Part shown: in pieces, positions 40,701 to 46,700 of the stretch
Numbering within the stretch: the first letter of the stretch is position 1
Layout: each line of letters opens with the position of its first letter
NCBI GenBank assembly: GCA_035079385.1
Contig: JAVHKY010000084.1
Span: 188,501-252,500, forward strand
Reading direction: 5' to 3'
Origin: Aspidiotus rigidus
Lineage: Eukaryota > Arthropoda > Insecta > Hemiptera > Diaspididae
Length of the DNA: 64,000 bases
Made by a program: the position numbers and the translations under genes
Notes under the pieces: model-generated
Database searches by the model: none
What the model saw: the letters and a program-made list of their open reading frames with translations, nothing else
What the model was told of the DNA's origin: nothing

Positions 40701-43700
40701 AGAAAAAGGAATAGGAAGGGAACGAGGATAAGTGTACGAGATATGTCCCTGTAGTATACGAACAGATCGTACAATAGGAAAGATAACGGGTAAAGATAGG
40801 ATATTGATCGCAAGAAGACCGAGCGAAACCGAGTGAAATCGCCAGACAAGCAAATTACGGCCGCCTTCACACATCCTCGATGAAACCTAGAGTTCGTAAT
40901 GCCACAGGAGATTGAAATTTACGACATAGGTAACGGAACTTTATTTTGTTATCAACGATAGACATATTATAGAAAACCAGTAGCCAACATATGGTCAACT
41001 TTGAAGCTTTATTACAACTTTTCCGCGCATCTTTATTCAATTAGGTAAAAATATACTGTATTTCGACGCAATGAATTTCAGTACCTATAATGTGAAAATT
41101 TCATCAAAATTTCCCGAGTGAGAGTGGCGGAGATTTCCCGTTACATACGATATTGGTTTTGTTCCTAATAAAAATATAGGATAAAAGTACACAGCATGAT
41201 TGTAACCGATAAATCGCGCTCTTGATTTATTCATTCAAATAAATAATTTACAAAGACACCTCCCTCCAATACAACGCAACGTGGTTTATTCTGAACGAGT
41301 TAGTGACGTCATAATTTTATTGCGGGATCGAGCGAACTTTATATCCAGGTACTTGTACGTCTATGCGACTAAAGATGCCCGATTTGCGGTAGTTGTATCT
41401 ATAGGTACTCTGTAGGTATACATATTTACTATGAATAATAGGCGTAGGTGCCTATTTATTACACATAATATTACGTAATACTTAATCTAATTTTCACATT
41501 TTTTGCAGAAAACAATTGAAAGCTACGTTGAAAAACGGATGGGAAGTACATTTGGTCCATCAGGTAATAGAAAAATGACCGTTTTCATCGACGACATAAA
41601 TTTACCGTACATAAATGAATGGGGGGATCAAATTACTAATGAGATAGTGCGTCAAATAATGGATATGCGAGGATTTTATAGTCTCGAAAAGCCAGGAGAA
41701 TTTAATACGCTCGTGGATATTGTATTCATGGCCGCTATGGGTCAGCCAGGTACCTAATCATTTTAAATAAGTACGCCAAAACAGCCTCAATTAGAAGTTG
41801 ATCATTAAAAAAGTCCTCCAATGATTAGTTCTTTTTATTTCATGTCCAATTTGAGCAGGTGGTGGAAGAAACGATATTCCAGCACGCCTGAAAAGACAAT
41901 TTAGTATAATCAACTGCACATTACCTTCCAACGAGTCTATTGACAAAATATTCCGTATTATGGGAGAAGGCCATTACAATGTGAAACGAGGCTTCATTTC
42001 GGAAGTCAGATATCTCGTTAGAAAACTCATACCATTAACTCGACAGCTTTGGCAGAAAGTACGAGTGAGCAAAATTATTATATACGTATATATACTCCTG
42101 TTCGATGTAAACTTTTGTAGGAGGTAAGTTATTTGTGAATACATAAAAACAAAAAAAAAAAAAAAAAAAAAAAAAGCTCACGCAGCAGCGTAAGCATCAC
42201 CGACTTTTCAATAATATGCAATAAAATAATTTACACATGCCCCCCATATCTAAACTTCATTGTTTCTTAGTTAGGAGCTGATTGTGATAATAATAATTAA
42301 AGGTATTCCACTTACACTTCTATTGTTCAATTCGTTTCTAATCTTTTTAATAGGTACTTTTATAATTTTCAAATACAGGATAACTCAAAAAGGAGTCGAT
42401 TGATAGCTTTCTCTCCCCATATGTAAACTAAACTCTAAATAGAAGAACGGGAACGGAACATGGCTCTATTGAAATTAAAATATAAAACTTTGGTGATTTA
42501 GAAGAATCTCAAAGTATTAACCTGACTGTCCATTTCCAGAAACACTGCCTGTGAGATATATGAAGTCGATAATGACGAAAATCAAAACATAGATGAGGAA
42601 AATTGAAATGGCCAATGAAACTTCCACTTTGTCTTTACCTGAATTTCAACATTACTCCCCAGTGTTCAGGCTACGAGCCTACTGCGATAATGTAGAAAAA
42701 AAAAAAAAAAAAATGCTATGGATACCTGCATAACGCAGTAATTATAAAATACACGGCCAATATTCAATCCATTGCTTACGCGCAACATTCGTTTAACGTA
42801 TCCAATAAACGTCGAATTTTTTCAATCATATATGACTGGTAATGAGAAGTTTTTACAGCCAATAGGTGTATGATGCTTTATCACGTGGCAAAAGAACTCA
42901 AATAAATTGAATAAGCGAGATTTAGCTCTTATGGTTCTGTACATACTCATATTTTGAGAATTACTCACGAACCACTTGTCCAATCGATAAACAAATTACA
43001 GAGCAATAAGATTGAATACATTATGACGTAATGAAGTGATATGAAGATAATGAGATTGATATTCTTTGAGAAACAACACTAAGAAATTCAAGGAAAATTG
43101 AGGATTACTCAACTACTCATCCAATCTCAGAAAAAAATGCACATGCCCAACTTCATATAATCCACTACAACTTGACCAAACTTTACGAGAATACAACCGG
43201 TAGCTAGTTTTTGAAGAGTTGCGTGGACAAAAAAAATCTTATATATATGTAACAAAGTAATTACTGCTCAAAAGATCTATAATTGGATGCTGTAAGTTTA
43301 TTTGAGAATCGATAAATTATCTTTACACGTACCATTACGCGCACGTTAACAACTGATTATAATGACGCGCGAGAGCGCCGTAGCTATCTCTGCAAATCTA
43401 CAACTTAAACTAATACGTTCTTGTCGTTTACCTGACAACCCAGCGTTCGAGCGATTGAACCGAGAAGGACAGTGAATAATCATGTGAGCAGGACTATTTG
43501 TGAAATTACAATCCGCAATTTTACGTATATGTTACGCCGAATTCGAGCAATTGCACAATGCGCGCAGTCATCAACCACTTTGTTGACAGCACGCATCCCA
43601 AAAATGTTTTGGCGACTGCGCGCAATAAATGATGAGAATGTATTTTTTGACTCTAATTCGGCAATATTTTTTAGCGGAATGCGCGCATTCGTGTACACCT

Positions 43701-46700
43701 TCTTTTGACATTGACTCGGTAATATTTTTGAAACTCTGTGATTTTGTCAATCGTTTCGAACGTCACGCAAAGATAAGGACAAGTTTATTGGAGATACATA
43801 AGTATTATATCAACAGGTGATGAATGATTGATTAATACAGTTTACAAAATAATCTGACCTACTAAAAATTTGAAGGAACAAGCTGACAGAATGGTTACTC
43901 GAGGGAAAGGTTTACTTCCCCCTCAGAAAGAGAGAGACAATACTCTCTTATACGTATTCCTGAGTTTGATCAGGGTCGTGACGACGCTCGAAATCTCATA
44001 GTCGTAATGGAAGAAGATGGTAAATTCATGGTAAGAACAAAACATGGACGCGTCGCGTCGATCGTCGCCTTGAACGAAATGCTCTGGACGCGACAAAGTG
44101 TACTTCCTTAACAGTGAGCGATGTGCCGGAAGCCGAATTTAGGATTCGAGAATTGGTCCGGCTCGATTTCGTTAGAACTGGACAGGGTTATTGTCGCTGG
44201 AACTGCCGGCAAAAGTGTCTCACAAAGCGGTGTGCGTGCGTCAAGTCTGGGCTCCAATGCAATTCTGCTCGCTACGGCGGCCGCACGTGCGACAATAAAA
44301 TGTCGACAACTTAAAACCTTTTTAATTAATTGAATATTTTTAGCGTAATTTGCTATATTTTTTTCAAAATTAATCAATCTTTCAGTTTTTGGCCTATTAC
44401 GTATGCCCAATATATTTTTGTATGCATGAATTTGGCAGAATTTCTTTTAGCAACTGCGCGCACTTGTTAACTGCACAAATTCAGGATACTACTCGAAATG
44501 ATGATTTGCTGAATGCGCGCAGTCTGCATTCAAGTATTGCCAATCGCGCGCACTCATCAGTATTTTGCGCATATTTAGCAATCACGATGCCGACTGCGTG
44601 CTGTCAGCAAAGTCGTTGATGACTGCACGCATTTGGTGGAATTGCTGCAGACTGCGCGCATTATGCAATTGCTCGAATTCGGCGTAACATATACATACAT
44701 ACATACATACATACATACATACATACAGAAATTTTTTTATTAGTCTCAGGATGATCTAGGACCTCTAAAACATCGAGAAAATTCTTTCCCCGGAAATAAA
44801 AACAAATAAAACAGAATAAAAATCTTTATAAAATATTGCGTGAAACGAAAAAATGAACTGCGGCCTATTTGTTCCGTGTAGATTTCCTTATCTTACAGCC
44901 AACAGGTGCACCCTGCGTTATCTAAGCCTACTATACACCTAAACCTGATGCACTTGTGCATCCTACCAGGTATGCAGATATAAACCTGCTGCCTAACTTT
45001 TGTGCTTTTACTCATGTAAAGAAATTTTACGTTTTTAATCCACACTAATATTTATTCGAGAGTCGACGCGTTTCGGGTGACAGACAACATAAAAAAACAA
45101 GCAAAATTACTCATCAAGGAGGTGAGAGTCAAAAGTTCGTAATTCACCACTATTACTCTCAAAGTTGATAGATTTCTTCTCTTTCTTGATCTCAATTACC
45201 TCGCGTATCTTTCTCCTCTTACGATTCTCTTCTTTCGCTATGATAGAAACATTATCAAATAATATGGTCATTATTTGACAGCAGTATTTTCATTTTTATG
45301 CCTCAGATCAAACTTATGTGAGTTCATTCTGTTTGACAAATATTGTTCAGTTTCACCCACATACATCCCCGTGCAATCAGAACAATGAACACAATAAATA
45401 ACACCCGAGGTTTTTAGGAGGGGGGTAAGGTCTTTGGCCTTGGAAAATATTTTATAGTCTCTCAGGGTGTTGCTTTTACTCTTAACACAACATGCACCAG
45501 AACTGGTTGGGGGATAACGACAACAGCTGAGAAAGATTATCAGTTCACATTATTCGCCGCCTCAATTTGGGAATAACGTGAAACGCCGGCTACTCACGTC
45601 ATTTGCCAGATGAGATTCGGGAGATTCACGTTAACTATAATATTTTTGGCGAATAATAGTTATTCGCCGGCGAATCACGTTAATTTCCGGTTTTACGTCA
45701 TTTACCGTAACATAAGGATACCTGAAATTTTTTTATTAGTCTCAGGATGATCTAAGACCTCTAAAACGCCGAGAAAATTCTTTCCCGGGCTTCGCCGTCA
45801 TAATTGTGTCGGGAGTAATACCTGACTTTTCGTTCGAAAAGTCGGTAAAAAAGTGTTTACTCTTTGGAGTACGATATGTACTCCCTCGATAATACAAATA
45901 TGTTTAACAATAATTTGAAAAAAAAAATTAATAGAAAACTCGGCGCTTCACAAATAAATAAATAAATAAATAAATGAAAATTTCACATTAACAGCACTAG
46001 GCACTCGGTAAGGGCTTTAAATTTTAATAAGTGTGAACTTGGTGAAAACCACAGGCGCACTGCATGATTATTTTCAATTGAACGAGTTACAAAATTTCTC
46101 ATTTATTCCCCTTACCCCACCTCTTTGAAGGAAGGTGAAGGAGAAACTTAAAGAAAATTTTCTGCTCGAGCCAAATGAATAAAGATCATGTTTCATGTCT
46201 TTTCTCTCACTTGTCGACTTGCACAGTATGTTTGTCTGACTAGCTTTAAAATAAGAGGTCTATGGTAGGGAAAGTAAAACACAAAACGCGTTGAACTTCA
46301 ATTTTATTTCATAAAGCGGAAAGGTCTATGATATGAAAAATAGGATACAAAACGTGTTGTTGTTAAATTCTTAATTTTTCTGTAGAACACAGCATCCAGG
46401 CACGTTTGATGTCGTGTTGTAGGCAGAGCCTTATCATTACTTATGTCCAAATTCCACGTTTCTTTCAGAAATTGAATTAACTTGTTTCCTGCTTCTGTGT
46501 TAAGATTGATGTTAAAATCTCCGACCAGTAGAAACGGAGTTTCATGGAAGTTTTCTTGCGACTTTGGTAAATTTTGCTAAAGAAAATTTTGTAATTCTTC
46601 GAACGATGTTCCAGGCGAAATGTATACGCATACGAGTAATGTTAGTTGCCCTTCAATTACTAAATTCGCCGCACATATATCGCCTATTCCGTCTTGGGCA

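Noticed and set aside
42059..42064. Alternative donor GTACGA for exon 12
   Set aside because: It would shorten the LWQ to LPTP spacing by two residues; GTGAGC at 42065 keeps it and is a better consensus.
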